60,243 bases of DNA from Bacillaceae bacterium Marseille-Q3522 (GCA_017898095.1 JAGKQJ010000005.1:1-60243); one strand, 5' to 3'; positions 50,698 to 59,949 are shown, counted from the stretch's first letter. Made by a program: numbers and translations. Notes: a model not told the origin generated them from the letters alone.

Positions 50698-51648
50698 GTG
50701 ACCATACATGCTTTTCTTAAATTAGTAGAAATCAGGACGAAGGTTGCCAGTATTTTTCCTTTTTTGATTGGGATCATGTTTGTCATTTATCATTATGAAT
50801 CTTTTCATATAAGTAACACGATTATTTTTTTCCTGTCGATGCTCGTTTTTGATTTAACGACAACCGCGATCAATAATTACATGGATTATCGCAAAGCAAC
50901 ATCAAATCACGATTTTAATTACAGGCAAGAACGGAATGTAATTGGTAAGGAACATATTCCCGAACGGATTGTCGTCCTTACAATCTTATTCTTATTGGCA
51001 ATTGCGACAGCTCTCGGAATTGTTCTTGTCTTTCGTACCGGTCTTCTCGTGCTTTTTGCCGGCATACTTTGCTTCGGTATCGGTATTTTATATACGTTTG
51101 GTCCGATCCCTTTTTCCCGTATGCCGTTAGGCGAAATTTTTTCAGGTGTGACAATGGGATTCGGGATCTTATTCCTTGCCGTATTCGTAAATGCTTTCGA
51201 TAAAGGAATTGCTGCCGTTTCTTGGATTGGACATACTGTAACAATCGATATTAATATTATCAATGTTTGCCAGATCATCCTCGTCTCGCTGCCGAGTGTT
51301 TTTACAATTGCCAACCTGATGCTGGCTAATAATATTTGTGATATAGAAGAGGATATAGCAAACAAACGCTTTACATTGCCATTTTATATTGGTAAGAAAA
51401 ACGCGATTATTCTTTGGAATGTGCTTTACTATTTGGCATTTTTTGATATTCTCGCCGTTGGTTTGCTGGGGATCACTCATCCAGTTGTGTTCATTAGTTT
51501 ACTGGCTATTTTTCCTGTGCAAAAGAATATCCGCATGTTCAACCGCCGCCAGCAAAAGGCGGAAACATTCCCTGCAGCTGCACATAATTTGGTAATCACA
51601 AATGGACTGTACATGGTAATGCTGTTTATTTCGATTCTTTTCATCTAA
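50698..51648 (+). CDS. UbiA-family prenyltransferase (MenA/DmkA-like)
   Basis: The 316-residue membrane protein attaches a polyprenyl tail to an aromatic quinone precursor, probably 1,4-dihydroxy-2-naphthoate. Both Asp-rich motifs are present: NNYMDYRKATSNHD (about 59-72) and ANNICDIEEDIANKR (about 206-220), with around eight helices. It begins with GTG two bases after the apbE stop; AAAGGTAG within apbE is the ribosome site. Next to ApbE and NDH-2 it fits DmkA, a second MenA-like enzyme devoted to the electron-transfer demethylmenaquinone pool. Whether the cell also has an ordinary menA cannot be seen. Confidence 0.88.
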   Translation: MTIHAFLKLVEIRTKVASIFPFLIGIMFVIYHYESFHISNTIIFFLSMLVFDLTTTAINNYMDYRKATSNHDFNYRQERNVIGKEHIPERIVVLTILFLLAIATALGIVLVFRTGLLVLFAGILCFGIGILYTFGPIPFSRMPLGEIFSGVTMGFGILFLAVFVNAFDKGIAAVSWIGHTVTIDINIINVCQIILVSLPSVFTIANLMLANNICDIEEDIANKRFTLPFYIGKKNAIILWNVLYYLAFFDILAVGLLGITHPVVFISLLAIFPVQKNIRMFNRRQQKAETFPAAAHNLVITNGLYMVMLFISILFI

Positions 51649-51823
51649 TTATTACTGAGCATCCGATTGTTGCTGCTTTGTTACTGCCCGATTTGACCGG
51701 TGCTTTAAAGTATAGTTTTTACGAAAAATACACCCCATTTAAAAGCTGGACTAATTTGCTAACATTGTGAAATCAGGCTAAAGTAAATGAATAGAATAAC
51801 TATTGGGACGAATGGGGGGCAAT

Positions 51824-52660
51824 ATGGATTTTATCGAGTTTCACGATGTATTTTACCAATATGATAAAAGAAATACGCTGAATACATTATCAGATATTCA
51901 TTTAACAATTAAAAAAGGGGAATGGGTTGCAATCGTCGGGGAAAATGGATCAGGAAAGTCGACATTGGCAAAAATGTTAGTCGCTTTAAATCTCCCTGAT
52001 AAAGGAGAAATCATTATTGACGGGATTCCGGTAACAGAACGAACAAAATGGTTGATTCGCCGCAGGGTTGGTATTGTCTTTCAAAATCCTGACAATCAGT
52101 TTGTTGCCGAGTCCGTGCAAGATGATGTCGCATTTACTTTGGAAAATCAAAATATTCCGCTTCCAGATATGCAGGTTCGTGTAAGACAGGCTTTAGAAGA
52201 TGTCGGAATGCTGGAGTTTGCTAAACAGGATCCAAGTCATCTCTCCGGCGGTCAAAAACAAAGGGTTGCTTTAGCAGGCGTCCTTGTCATGCGGCCGGAA
52301 GTGATGGTGCTTGATGAAGCTACTGTCATGCTTGACCCAACAGGCAGAGAAGAGTTGAACCATATCATCCGCTCGCTCCATCAAAAGCAAAAAATGACGA
52401 TCGTGACAATCACACATGATATGGAAGAAGCTCTGCAGGCGGATCGTTTCATTGTGATGCAAAATGGTAAAATTATTCAATTAGGAAAACCGGAGCAACT
52501 TTTAGGTCCGGGTTGTGACTATGCAACCTTGGGACTTACTCCTCCTTTTACAGAACAATTGAAGCAAGAGTTGGCAAAGCGTGGAGAGCAAATACCTGAT
52601 CAGTTTATGACAGATGAAATGCTGGTGGACTTTATATGGAAATCATATTTCAACACGTAA
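51824..52660 (+). CDS. ecfA1: ECF transporter ATPase EcfA1
   Basis: One of two ATPases of an energy-coupling factor module. Walker A GENGSGKST (39-47), Q-loop VFQNPDNQFV, signature LSGGQKQRVALAGV, Walker B VMVLDEATVMLD and H-loop VTITHDMEEA are intact. I start at ATG 51824 (MDFIEFHDVFYQY), four bases after a run of six Gs; the frame to 51803 starts with TTG. The product has 278 residues. It overlaps ecfA2 by 25 bases. In Bacillus subtilis the ecf module lies in the ribosomal-protein region, so this is probably a second, EET-linked set. Confidence 0.92.
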   Translation: MDFIEFHDVFYQYDKRNTLNTLSDIHLTIKKGEWVAIVGENGSGKSTLAKMLVALNLPDKGEIIIDGIPVTERTKWLIRRRVGIVFQNPDNQFVAESVQDDVAFTLENQNIPLPDMQVRVRQALEDVGMLEFAKQDPSHLSGGQKQRVALAGVLVMRPEVMVLDEATVMLDPTGREELNHIIRSLHQKQKMTIVTITHDMEEALQADRFIVMQNGKIIQLGKPEQLLGPGCDYATLGLTPPFTEQLKQELAKRGEQIPDQFMTDEMLVDFIWKSYFNT

Positions 52661-53475
52661 CGTCCCATTATCGAATATTACATGATATTAATCTTACAAT
52701 TCCATTGGGTCAAATTGTTGCTGTTTGCGGTCATACCGGTTCAGGTAAATCCACTCTATTAAAGCATATGAACGGCTTAATGATTCCGGGAAAAGGGATA
52801 ATCAAGATTGGCAATTTCGTTATCAAGCCCGGGCAACCGCAAAAATCTTTGAAAGCGCTCCGCAAGCATATCGGGATGGTTTTCCAGTTCCCGGAGTCGC
52901 AGTTATTTGCCGAAACTGTCGCAGAGGATATTTCTTTTGCACCGATACAGTTTGGATTTTCCAAGAAAGAAGCTTTTAAGCTGACAAAAGCAGTTATGAC
53001 AGAAGTCGGCCTCTCCCATGAGTTATTATCAAAATCGCCATTTTCCTTGTCCGGCGGTCAAAAAAGGCTTGTCGCTATTGCCGGTGTTTTAGTTACGGGG
53101 CCGGATGTTTTGCTGCTTGATGAACCGGCTGCGGGACTTGATCCCATCGCACATCAAAAGATTATGAACCTGTTGGCGGATTGGCATAAAAAAAGAAACA
53201 TGACGATGATTTTCATTACACATGACATGGATGACGCCGCACGATATGCTGATGAAATGGTAATCATGAAAAATGGGGAAATTGCTTATAAAGGGAAAAC
53301 AAGAGAGGTTTTTTCAAATGAGCAACTTCTGAAAGAAACGAGTCTTTCTTATCCTTCTGCTTTAAAATTTCAGCGTTTACTGGAGGAACATTCAGGTCAT
53401 CCATTACCGATTAACTGTTTAACAGCAGGGGAATTGGCTGAGCAGCTCATTCTTTACCGGAATAAACATCGCTAA
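52636..53475 (+). CDS. ecfA2: ECF transporter ATPase EcfA2
   Basis: Second ECF ATPase, 279 residues, with Walker A GHTGSGKST (32-40), Q-loop VFQFPESQLF (the EcfA2-type FPESQLF), signature LSGGQKRLVAIAGV, Walker B VLLLDEPAAGLD and H-loop FITHDMDDA. It starts inside ecfA1 with GGTGGA as ribosome site, which points to translational coupling and 1:1 production. It forms a heterodimer with EcfA1 beneath EcfT. An unusual 223-base gap separates it from ecfT. Confidence 0.93.
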   Translation: MEIIFQHVTSHYRILHDINLTIPLGQIVAVCGHTGSGKSTLLKHMNGLMIPGKGIIKIGNFVIKPGQPQKSLKALRKHIGMVFQFPESQLFAETVAEDISFAPIQFGFSKKEAFKLTKAVMTEVGLSHELLSKSPFSLSGGQKRLVAIAGVLVTGPDVLLLDEPAAGLDPIAHQKIMNLLADWHKKRNMTMIFITHDMDDAARYADEMVIMKNGEIAYKGKTREVFSNEQLLKETSLSYPSALKFQRLLEEHSGHPLPINCLTAGELAEQLILYRNKHR

Positions 53476-53698
53476 TACTCCAGCTGCTTCTTAATAGGAG
53501 ACCAGTACAATTGGAAAAGGTATATATTTGGTACTGCAGGCTGCAAGAGAATTGGAGGATAATTCAACATTACAGTTTTTCCTAAGTCTTGGACAAAATA
53601 CAAAGAAATAATGAGATGGCCATCATTTACGAAAAGTGGTGTAAAAAGTGGTTCCCCTCCCGCTACTAAGCTCACGGGTCTTGCGAACCATAATGTGT
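53476..53698. other. Unexplained 223-base insertion between ecfA2 and ecfT
   Basis: ecfA2 and ecfT are usually contiguous or overlapping. Here an extra segment intervenes. It has no plus-strand gene. A minus-strand frame of 89 codons (53472-53741, ATG inside ecfT) covers it and reads ARPVSLVAGGEPLFTPLFV and VQDLGKTVMLNYPPILLQP, ending at the ecfA2 stop. I cannot assign it; it could be a foreign fragment. Confidence 0.45.
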
Positions 53699-54493
53699 AT
53701 GAATAAACTGTTGCTCGGCAGATATATTCCAGGTGACTCATGGATTCATCAGCTTGATCCCCGCTCGAAACTAATTTGTGGTTTCTATTTTATTTTTCTC
53801 TTATTATTTGCTAATAATTGGAGAACCTATTTACTGTTAATTTGTTTTACCGTCTTGCTTATGATCTTATCAAAAGTTGCAATTCGGATTTATTTTAGAG
53901 GCGTCCGCCCGTTACTTTGGCTGATCCTTTTTACTGTTTTCCTGCAAATTTTATTTACAGGAGGCGGACAAGTTTATTTACGGTGGGGAGTCTTGACAAT
54001 CTCATCAAATGGTATCATGAATGGTTTTTATATTTTTTGCCGCTTTGTCATGTTAATCTTTTTTGCCGCTGTTATCACTTTCACTACGAAGCCGGTTGAG
54101 CTGGCAACAGCGTTATCAACTTTATTACGCCCATTACGCCGTTTTCGGGTGCCTGTTCATGATATTTCCTTAATGTTATCCGTGTCCCTACGCTTTGTAC
54201 CAACTTTATTAGATGAAACAGAAAAAATAATTGATGCGCAGCGTGCCCGCGGCAATGAATTTGGAGAAGGCAATGTCTTTCAACAAATGAAGAAAATCAT
54301 CCCGCTTTTCTTGCCATTGTTTGCAAGTTCCTTTTATCGTGCGGAACAACTTGCGGATGCCATGGAAGTGCGCGGCTATCAATCAAACGGAGAACGTTCC
54401 TCCTTTCGTTCTCTGCATTGGAAAAAATCTGATACATTCAGCTTATTCATACTGGCAGTATTAACTTGTTTACTGGTACTATTAAGATCATGA
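53699..54493 (+). CDS. ecfT: ECF transporter transmembrane subunit EcfT
   Basis: The 264-residue membrane subunit links EcfA1/A2 to a vitamin-binding S component. It starts MNKLLLGRYIPGDSWIHQLDPRSKL, the typical EcfT beginning. Several helices follow, and the coupling motifs appear in SLRFVPTLLDETEKIIDAQRARG (an Ala-Arg-Gly end) and AMEVRGYQ. I choose ATG 53699 by family length; no clear ribosome site precedes it. The frame open to 53648 runs into the insertion. No S component is in the window. In EET loci this module works with RibU to move flavin. Confidence 0.9.
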   Translation: MNKLLLGRYIPGDSWIHQLDPRSKLICGFYFIFLLLFANNWRTYLLLICFTVLLMILSKVAIRIYFRGVRPLLWLILFTVFLQILFTGGGQVYLRWGVLTISSNGIMNGFYIFCRFVMLIFFAAVITFTTKPVELATALSTLLRPLRRFRVPVHDISLMLSVSLRFVPTLLDETEKIIDAQRARGNEFGEGNVFQQMKKIIPLFLPLFASSFYRAEQLADAMEVRGYQSNGERSSFRSLHWKKSDTFSLFILAVLTCLLVLLRS

Positions 54494-54496
54494 TTC

Positions 54497-54533
54497 AGGA
54501 ACCGGAGGCAAATTATTTATCTCCCGGATTCCT
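54497..54533 (+). terminator. Hairpin after ecfT
   Basis: AGGAACCGGAG and CTCCCGGATTCCT pair imperfectly just after the ecfT stop. No U-run follows; function as a terminator is uncertain. Confidence 0.4.
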
Positions 54534-54624
54534 AAACAATTATAAATGAAAATAATTTCCCGGGGAATCAACTGTCAAATAGCATTCTCCCTGTTCTTTA
54601 GGTGAGTAGACTCTTTCTTCCAGC

Positions 54625-54725
54625 TTTAAATGAAGTGAACTCGTTTCAGCTAGCTCAGGAACTCAGGGAATCAGGCGAGGACTCTACCCCACCTGCGTTA
54701 CACTTAGAGGTGGATGCCTTCATCT
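54625..54725. repeat. Repeat R2 copy between ecfT and the activase gene
   Basis: AGTGAACTCGTTTCAG, GGAATCAGGCGAGGACTCTA and CCCCACCTG...AGGTGGATG repeat the order of elements seen at 8422. It lies between convergent genes. Confidence 0.6.
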
Positions 54726-54784
54726 TTTAAGCATAGAAACGATAAATATCCTTCTTAGATTGGAGAAACACCCTCTGATTCTCC

Positions 54785-57700
54785 TTACACCTCTACTCTA
54801 TCTTTTTCCAAGCTATTTTTGGAAATATTGATCATCAGTTTAATGCGGTTAAGTTGATTTACTTTACTTGAACCGGCATCATAGTCAATCGAAACTAAGT
54901 TAGCTGCAGGATATTGTTTTTTAACTGCCTGAAACATGCCTCTGCCAAGGATATGATTCGGCAGGCAGGCAAATGGTTGTACACATATAACATTATGTAC
55001 ACCTGTTGCGATTAGTTCTGCCATTTCCCCCGGTAAAAGCCATCCTTCCCCCATTTGATTGCCAATGCTAAGCATTTTTTCCGCCATTTTTGCAATTTTG
55101 CTGATGTACAATGGAGCTGCAAATCGGGAACTTTCCTGCAGTGCCTCCCGGATCGGCGAGCGGTAATGCTCGATAAATTGCACGGCTAACTCACCTGTCA
55201 CAGCAGACCATTTTTCTTTTCCAAGATGATCCCTTTTAAAAGAACGGTTGTACAGCCCGTACAAAAAGAAATCGATAAAATCAGGAACGACTGCTTCTCC
55301 ACCCTCGGCTTCAATCATCTCGATTAATTGATTATTTGCATATGGGTGAAATTTCACGAGAATCTCTCCAACAATGCCAATTTTCGGCTTTTTCATGTTA
55401 CTAATTTCAATTTGTTTAAATTCGGCAATGATTTGCGCAATCAATGCTTTATATCGTTTCATCGAAAAATTACCCAGTATTTTCGCACTTTGAGTGAGAC
55501 ATTTTTGATAAAGAGTTTCCGTTATTCCTTTTTCCAATTCGTATGGACGGACAGCGAGCTTTAACCGCAGTAAGAGATCACCGAGACATGCTGCTATAAC
55601 AAGTTTTTTCGCCAATGATGCACCAATATGAAATCCGGGCTGTTTTTCCAGCTGGCTTGAATTATTCAGTGATAACACAGGAATATTCGCTAACCCGGCA
55701 TTTGCCAAAGCCTTTTTCAACAAGGCAATATAGTTGGTTGCGCGGCAGCCGCCGCCCGTCTGTGACATAACGACCGCTGTCCGGTTTACATCATAATCTC
55801 CGGATTTTAACGCATGAACCAACTGTCCGATTGTGACAATTGCCGGAAAACAGGCATCGTTATTTACATATTTAAGTCCTTCCTCAACCTGATTCTCACG
55901 AATGTCTGTTAACACTTTTAAGCGATAGCCGTGCAATTTAAAAGCCTCTTCAAACAATGCAAAATGGGTCGGTGCCATTTGCGGGGCAAGTATCGTGTAT
56001 GAAGCCTTATCCTGCTTGCGAAAAACCGGAGCATCTGTAATCTGCTGCCTGCGATAACCGGTTATTTTCCTGTTTTCCCGTTCTGCAATCGCGGCTTTTA
56101 AAGAACGCAGCCGGATGCGGACTGCACCTAAATTACTGATCTCATCCATTTTAATCCAAGTATAAAGCTTTTGACTGTTTTCTAATATTTCCTGTACAGC
56201 ATCCGTTGTAATTGCATCAAGTCCGCAGCCAAAGGAAGTAATTTGCAAAAGTTCTAAATTCTCATTTTCTTTGACAACCTCTGCAGCGCGATATAAGCGG
56301 CTGTGATAAGTCCACTGGTTGACAACTTGTTGCGATAAGCCGTTTTCAGCGAGATGACAAATCGAATCTTCCGTTAGGACGGCCAAATCCATTTTTGCTA
56401 CTTCATCGGGAATGCCATGATGAACGGCAGGGTCAAGGTGATAAGGATGCCCGGCGATGACAATGCCTTTTTCCCCGGTTCGGTTTAGCTCAGCAATTAC
56501 GTCTTCTCCCCGCTTCCTTATCCACGCATGAAACTTTTCATCCTCCTGTTTCGCTTTTTGCAGTGCCAGTTTCAACTCCCGCAGAGGAATATCAGGGAAC
56601 GAGGCATGCAATTGCTTTGTTAGAGATGAAAAATGGTCTAAGGAAAGAAATGGCTGTATAAATGGTACTTGCTTTTTCGCAAACGGCTCGATATTAACGC
56701 GGATCACTTCCGGATACGAAGCGACAACTGGACAATTATAATGATTATCCTGATCTGAATCTTCTTTTTTTTCAAAAACAACACATGGATAGAATATCGC
56801 AGCAACTTTCTTTTCGATTAAGTTCATCATATGGCCATGTACATGTTTTGCCGGATAACATACTGCTTCTGAAGGAATTGTCTCCATTCCTTTTTCATAG
56901 TCTTCTTTATTGGAAGGCTCAGAAAGCACAACAGCAAACTTTAATTCGGTAAAAAAACGATGCCAAAACGGATAGTTTTCATACATATTCAACACTCTTG
57001 GAATACCGATCGTTCCTCTTTCCGCATTTTTCTCACTTAAGCATGCGCGGTTGAACAGGTATTCAAGCTTTTCCTGCATAAGATTAGCAACGGTTATTTG
57101 TTTTTTTACTTTTCCTGCCCCTCGTTCGCAGCGATTGCCGGAAATAAATACCCGTCTGTCCGGAAAACGATTGATCGTAAGCGGACAGCAGTTCTCACAT
57201 CTGCGGCAGCGGCTGCGGCTTATTTTCACTTCAAAACTGCCAATTTTTTCTTCCGTCAGCAGGGAGGATGTTTCCCCCGGTATATTTCTCTCTTTTGCCA
57301 AAAGCGCGCAGCCGTAAGCACCCATGAGTCCGGATAAATCGGGACGGATTACCTCCCTGCCTGTCAGCTTTTCAAACGCCCGTAATACCGCATTGTTTAA
57401 AAACGTCCCCCCCTGGACAACGATATGCTTGCCCATTTCTTCAACATTTTTAAGTTTCATTACTTTGTATAACGCATTGCTTACCACCGAATAAGCTAAT
57501 CCTGCGGAAATTTCAGCGATACTAGCGCCTTCTTTTTGTACTTGCTTTACTTTTGAATTCATAAATACGGTACAACGGGAACCGAGATCAACCGGTGCAT
57601 CAGCAGTAAGGGCGATACTAGCAAATTCTTTTACCGTAAGTCCGAGAGTGTCGGCAAAATTCGCCAGAAAAGAACCGCAACCGGCAGAGCAGGCTTCATT

Positions 57701-59020
57701 TAACATAATTCTATCAATCACTTTATCTTTCAATTTAATACATTTCATATCTTGTCCGCCGATATCGATAATAAAATCTACATCAGGCTGGAATTTTTGT
57801 GCCGCCTTGTAATGAGCAACCGTTTCTATTTCTCCTTCATCCAATTGAAAAGCGGCCTGGATTAATTTTTCCCCATAACCTGTTACCATAGACCTAACAA
57901 TCTTGATTCGTTCCGGTTTTTCCGCATAAAGCTTTTGCAGACCTTCCCGTACCGTTGCAATGGGATTCCCTTTATTATTCTCATAAAAGGAAAATAGGAT
58001 TTCGTCATTTTCCCCGATTAAGACCATTTTTGTTGTGGTCGATCCGGCATCAATTCCTAAAAAGCCGTTGCCTTCATAATCAGCAAGCGGCATTCTTGCC
58101 ACTTTTGCCCGATTGTGCCTCTGTTCAAAAGCATCAATTGCGCTTTTGCCAGCAAATAACGGTTCTAATCTGCCGGTTTTTTTCATTTGTTTTGCCTGAT
58201 TTAATTCTGTTACCATGTGAATTAATATCTGTATGTCAATTTGTTCATTTCTGCCGCTTTCCAATGCAGCACCGAGTGCAACAAAATATTGTCCGTCATC
58301 CGTTTCCATTACATGTTCATTTGTGAGCTTTAATGTCTCCATAAAACGATATCTTAGCTGCGGGAGAAAAGTAAGCGGTCCGCCAAGAAAAGCAACATTC
58401 CCGCGGATCGGCCTGCCGCATGCGAGACCGCTTAACGTCTGATTCACAACCGCCTGAAAAACAGACGCTGCAATATCCTCCTTCCTTGCCCCTTCATTAA
58501 GGAGCGGTTGAATATCCGTTTTCGCAAAGACTCCGCAGCGCGAAGCAATCGGATAAATTTTTTCCGCATTCACTGCAAGCGTATTTAAGCCGGCTGCGTC
58601 AGTATGTAGAAGCGAGGCGATCTGATCAATAAAGGCTCCGGTTCCTCCTGCACAGGCATTATTCATTCTCTGCTCCATGCCATTTGTTAAATAAATGATT
58701 TTTGCATCTTCGCCGCCCAGTTCAATTACAACATCAATATTCGGGTTTGTTGTTTTCACTGCCTCTGTACAGGCTACCACTTCCTGGACAAAAGGGATGC
58801 CAAGTTGCTCCGACAAACTCATTCCGGAAGAACCACTGGCATTAATTCGTAAATCCGCAGCCGGAAAATGCTCCGAAAGTGATTGCAATAGCCGTAATGA
58901 TGTTTGTTTGATCGCAGAGAAATGTCTTAAATAAGATTTAAAGACAATCTGATTTTCTTCATTTAAAGCAACGATCTTTGCTGTTGTGGAACCTACATCT
59001 AAACCAACCTGTAATTTCAT
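54785..59020 (-). CDS. Acyl-CoA dehydratase activase-related protein (double BadF/BcrA ATPase plus HgdB-like part)
   Basis: A 1411-residue cytoplasmic protein. It has two ASKHA-type activase domains: residues about 3-260 (GLDVGSTTAKIV, CAGGTGAF near 122, ASRCGVF near 158) and about 318-580 (GIDAGSTTTKMV, CSAGCGSF near 443, GSRCTVF). Each holds the two cysteines that in HgdC/BcrA dimers bind the bridging 4Fe-4S cluster, so the two halves may form one intramolecular dimer. A ferredoxin-like CRRCENCC lies near 605. The remaining 800 residues resemble the DUF2229/dehydratase-subunit family, with cysteines in NDACFPA, TGGGCRA and CVQPFACLPN. Family activases use ATP to push an electron into a dehydratase; no dehydratase gene is nearby. 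A TetR gene precedes it. Confidence 0.85.
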   Translation of the reverse strand: MKLQVGLDVGSTTAKIVALNEENQIVFKSYLRHFSAIKQTSLRLLQSLSEHFPAADLRINASGSSGMSLSEQLGIPFVQEVVACTEAVKTTNPNIDVVIELGGEDAKIIYLTNGMEQRMNNACAGGTGAFIDQIASLLHTDAAGLNTLAVNAEKIYPIASRCGVFAKTDIQPLLNEGARKEDIAASVFQAVVNQTLSGLACGRPIRGNVAFLGGPLTFLPQLRYRFMETLKLTNEHVMETDDGQYFVALGAALESGRNEQIDIQILIHMVTELNQAKQMKKTGRLEPLFAGKSAIDAFEQRHNRAKVARMPLADYEGNGFLGIDAGSTTTKMVLIGENDEILFSFYENNKGNPIATVREGLQKLYAEKPERIKIVRSMVTGYGEKLIQAAFQLDEGEIETVAHYKAAQKFQPDVDFIIDIGGQDMKCIKLKDKVIDRIMLNEACSAGCGSFLANFADTLGLTVKEFASIALTADAPVDLGSRCTVFMNSKVKQVQKEGASIAEISAGLAYSVVSNALYKVMKLKNVEEMGKHIVVQGGTFLNNAVLRAFEKLTGREVIRPDLSGLMGAYGCALLAKERNIPGETSSLLTEEKIGSFEVKISRSRCRRCENCCPLTINRFPDRRVFISGNRCERGAGKVKKQITVANLMQEKLEYLFNRACLSEKNAERGTIGIPRVLNMYENYPFWHRFFTELKFAVVLSEPSNKEDYEKGMETIPSEAVCYPAKHVHGHMMNLIEKKVAAIFYPCVVFEKKEDSDQDNHYNCPVVASYPEVIRVNIEPFAKKQVPFIQPFLSLDHFSSLTKQLHASFPDIPLRELKLALQKAKQEDEKFHAWIRKRGEDVIAELNRTGEKGIVIAGHPYHLDPAVHHGIPDEVAKMDLAVLTEDSICHLAENGLSQQVVNQWTYHSRLYRAAEVVKENENLELLQITSFGCGLDAITTDAVQEILENSQKLYTWIKMDEISNLGAVRIRLRSLKAAIAERENRKITGYRRQQITDAPVFRKQDKASYTILAPQMAPTHFALFEEAFKLHGYRLKVLTDIRENQVEEGLKYVNNDACFPAIVTIGQLVHALKSGDYDVNRTAVVMSQTGGGCRATNYIALLKKALANAGLANIPVLSLNNSSQLEKQPGFHIGASLAKKLVIAACLGDLLLRLKLAVRPYELEKGITETLYQKCLTQSAKILGNFSMKRYKALIAQIIAEFKQIEISNMKKPKIGIVGEILVKFHPYANNQLIEMIEAEGGEAVVPDFIDFFLYGLYNRSFKRDHLGKEKWSAVTGELAVQFIEHYRSPIREALQESSRFAAPLYISKIAKMAEKMLSIGNQMGEGWLLPGEMAELIATGVHNVICVQPFACLPNHILGRGMFQAVKKQYPAANLVSIDYDAGSSKVNQLNRIKLMINISKNSLEKDRVEV

Positions 59021-59171
59021 CGTTCCCGCCTCCTGTTTTTCCGCTTCCAGTTCAGAATATTAAAAATAAATCTATATTTATAATCTTTAGAAAATCATGA
59101 GAAAACAAACCTCTGCCTAAAAGGAAAGGTATTGCAAAAGTGTATCGTTTTCTCTGAAAAATCCTAAGACT

Positions 59172-59810
59172 TTACTGATTTTGATCAGCTAAAATAGTCG
59201 GCAAATAAAAACGGACAATTTTTCTAATCTGCTCATCATTTAGGACAGTTGATACTTCCTGATCTGCAAGGACACCGTCAACAAATACATATGTTAAAAT
59301 CGTCCCCACAAAGCTGCGTGCCGCAATATCTATTTGATCGATGGAAATAAAATTCGATTGATCGGCACGCTCCAATAATTTAGCTACATTCCTAAGTCCT
59401 CTTAATGGAACTGCTTCCCTGAAAATTTTCGCAAGCTCCGGGAATTGCACTACTTCGGCAACCACTGTACGGGCAAGACGTAAATAATCCGCCTGCATAA
59501 AATGTTCAAGCAGCTTTTTCGCAAAAATCAGCAGAGATTCTTCTACTTCCTTTACCGTTGAAAATTTCAGCCCTTGCATTACTTCGGAAAATTCATCATC
59601 CGAAAGTAAAAATATTTGCTGGTTAATGACATCAAACAAGAGCTCTTCTTTACTGGAATAATAAACATAGACCGTTTGTTTCGAGACGCCGGCTTGATCC
59701 TTTATCATGTCAATGCTGGTTGAAGCAAACCCGTTTTGTAAAAAAAGAAGCTTGGCTGCCTCACGGATTTGCTGTTGCTTTTTTTGTGCACGACTATCGT
59801 GATCCTTCAT
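59172..59810 (-). CDS. TetR-family transcriptional regulator
   Basis: The 212-residue protein has an N-terminal helix-turn-helix (about 13-60: AAKLLFLQNGFASTSIDMI, then GVSKQTVYVYYSSKEEL), the TetR signature, and a helical C-terminal ligand domain of unknown specificity (LEHFMQADYLRLARTVVAEVV). It is the first gene of a probable operon with the activase gene 151 bases downstream. A consensus promoter with an overlapping palindrome lies upstream, so it very likely represses itself and the activase. Confidence 0.9.
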   Translation of the reverse strand: MKDHDSRAQKKQQQIREAAKLLFLQNGFASTSIDMIKDQAGVSKQTVYVYYSSKEELLFDVINQQIFLLSDDEFSEVMQGLKFSTVKEVEESLLIFAKKLLEHFMQADYLRLARTVVAEVVQFPELAKIFREAVPLRGLRNVAKLLERADQSNFISIDQIDIAARSFVGTILTYVFVDGVLADQEVSTVLNDEQIRKIVRFYLPTILADQNQ

Positions 59811-59900
59811 ACATCTGCCCCCAAACGATTCGTTATGTAAAACATTTCACAATCTTTCGTGCTTTGCATGTTATAATATTATACTTTTTTGAACGACAAA

Positions 59901-59919
59901 AAACTGAACCGTTCAGTTT
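59901..59919. promoter_or_regulatory. TetR operator palindrome
   Basis: AAACTGAACCGTTCAGTTT is a perfect 8-bp inverted repeat around CCG, typical of TetR-family operators. It starts just after the -10 element of the tetR promoter and covers the predicted transcription start. Confidence 0.8.
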
Positions 59920-59920
59920 G

Positions 59921-59949
59921 ATTATAGGAAAGATAAAATTTTCTGTCAA
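59921..59949 (-). promoter_or_regulatory. Consensus sigma-A promoter of tetR
   Basis: On the minus strand TTGACA (59944-59949), 17 bases, then TATAAT (59921-59926): a full consensus promoter, which explains the need for a repressor. Confidence 0.9.

Noticed and set aside
51649-51823. Possible FMN riboswitch before ecfA1
   Set aside because: None of the conserved FMN-riboswitch segments (AGGGGGCA-type and its partners) could be found in this short gap.
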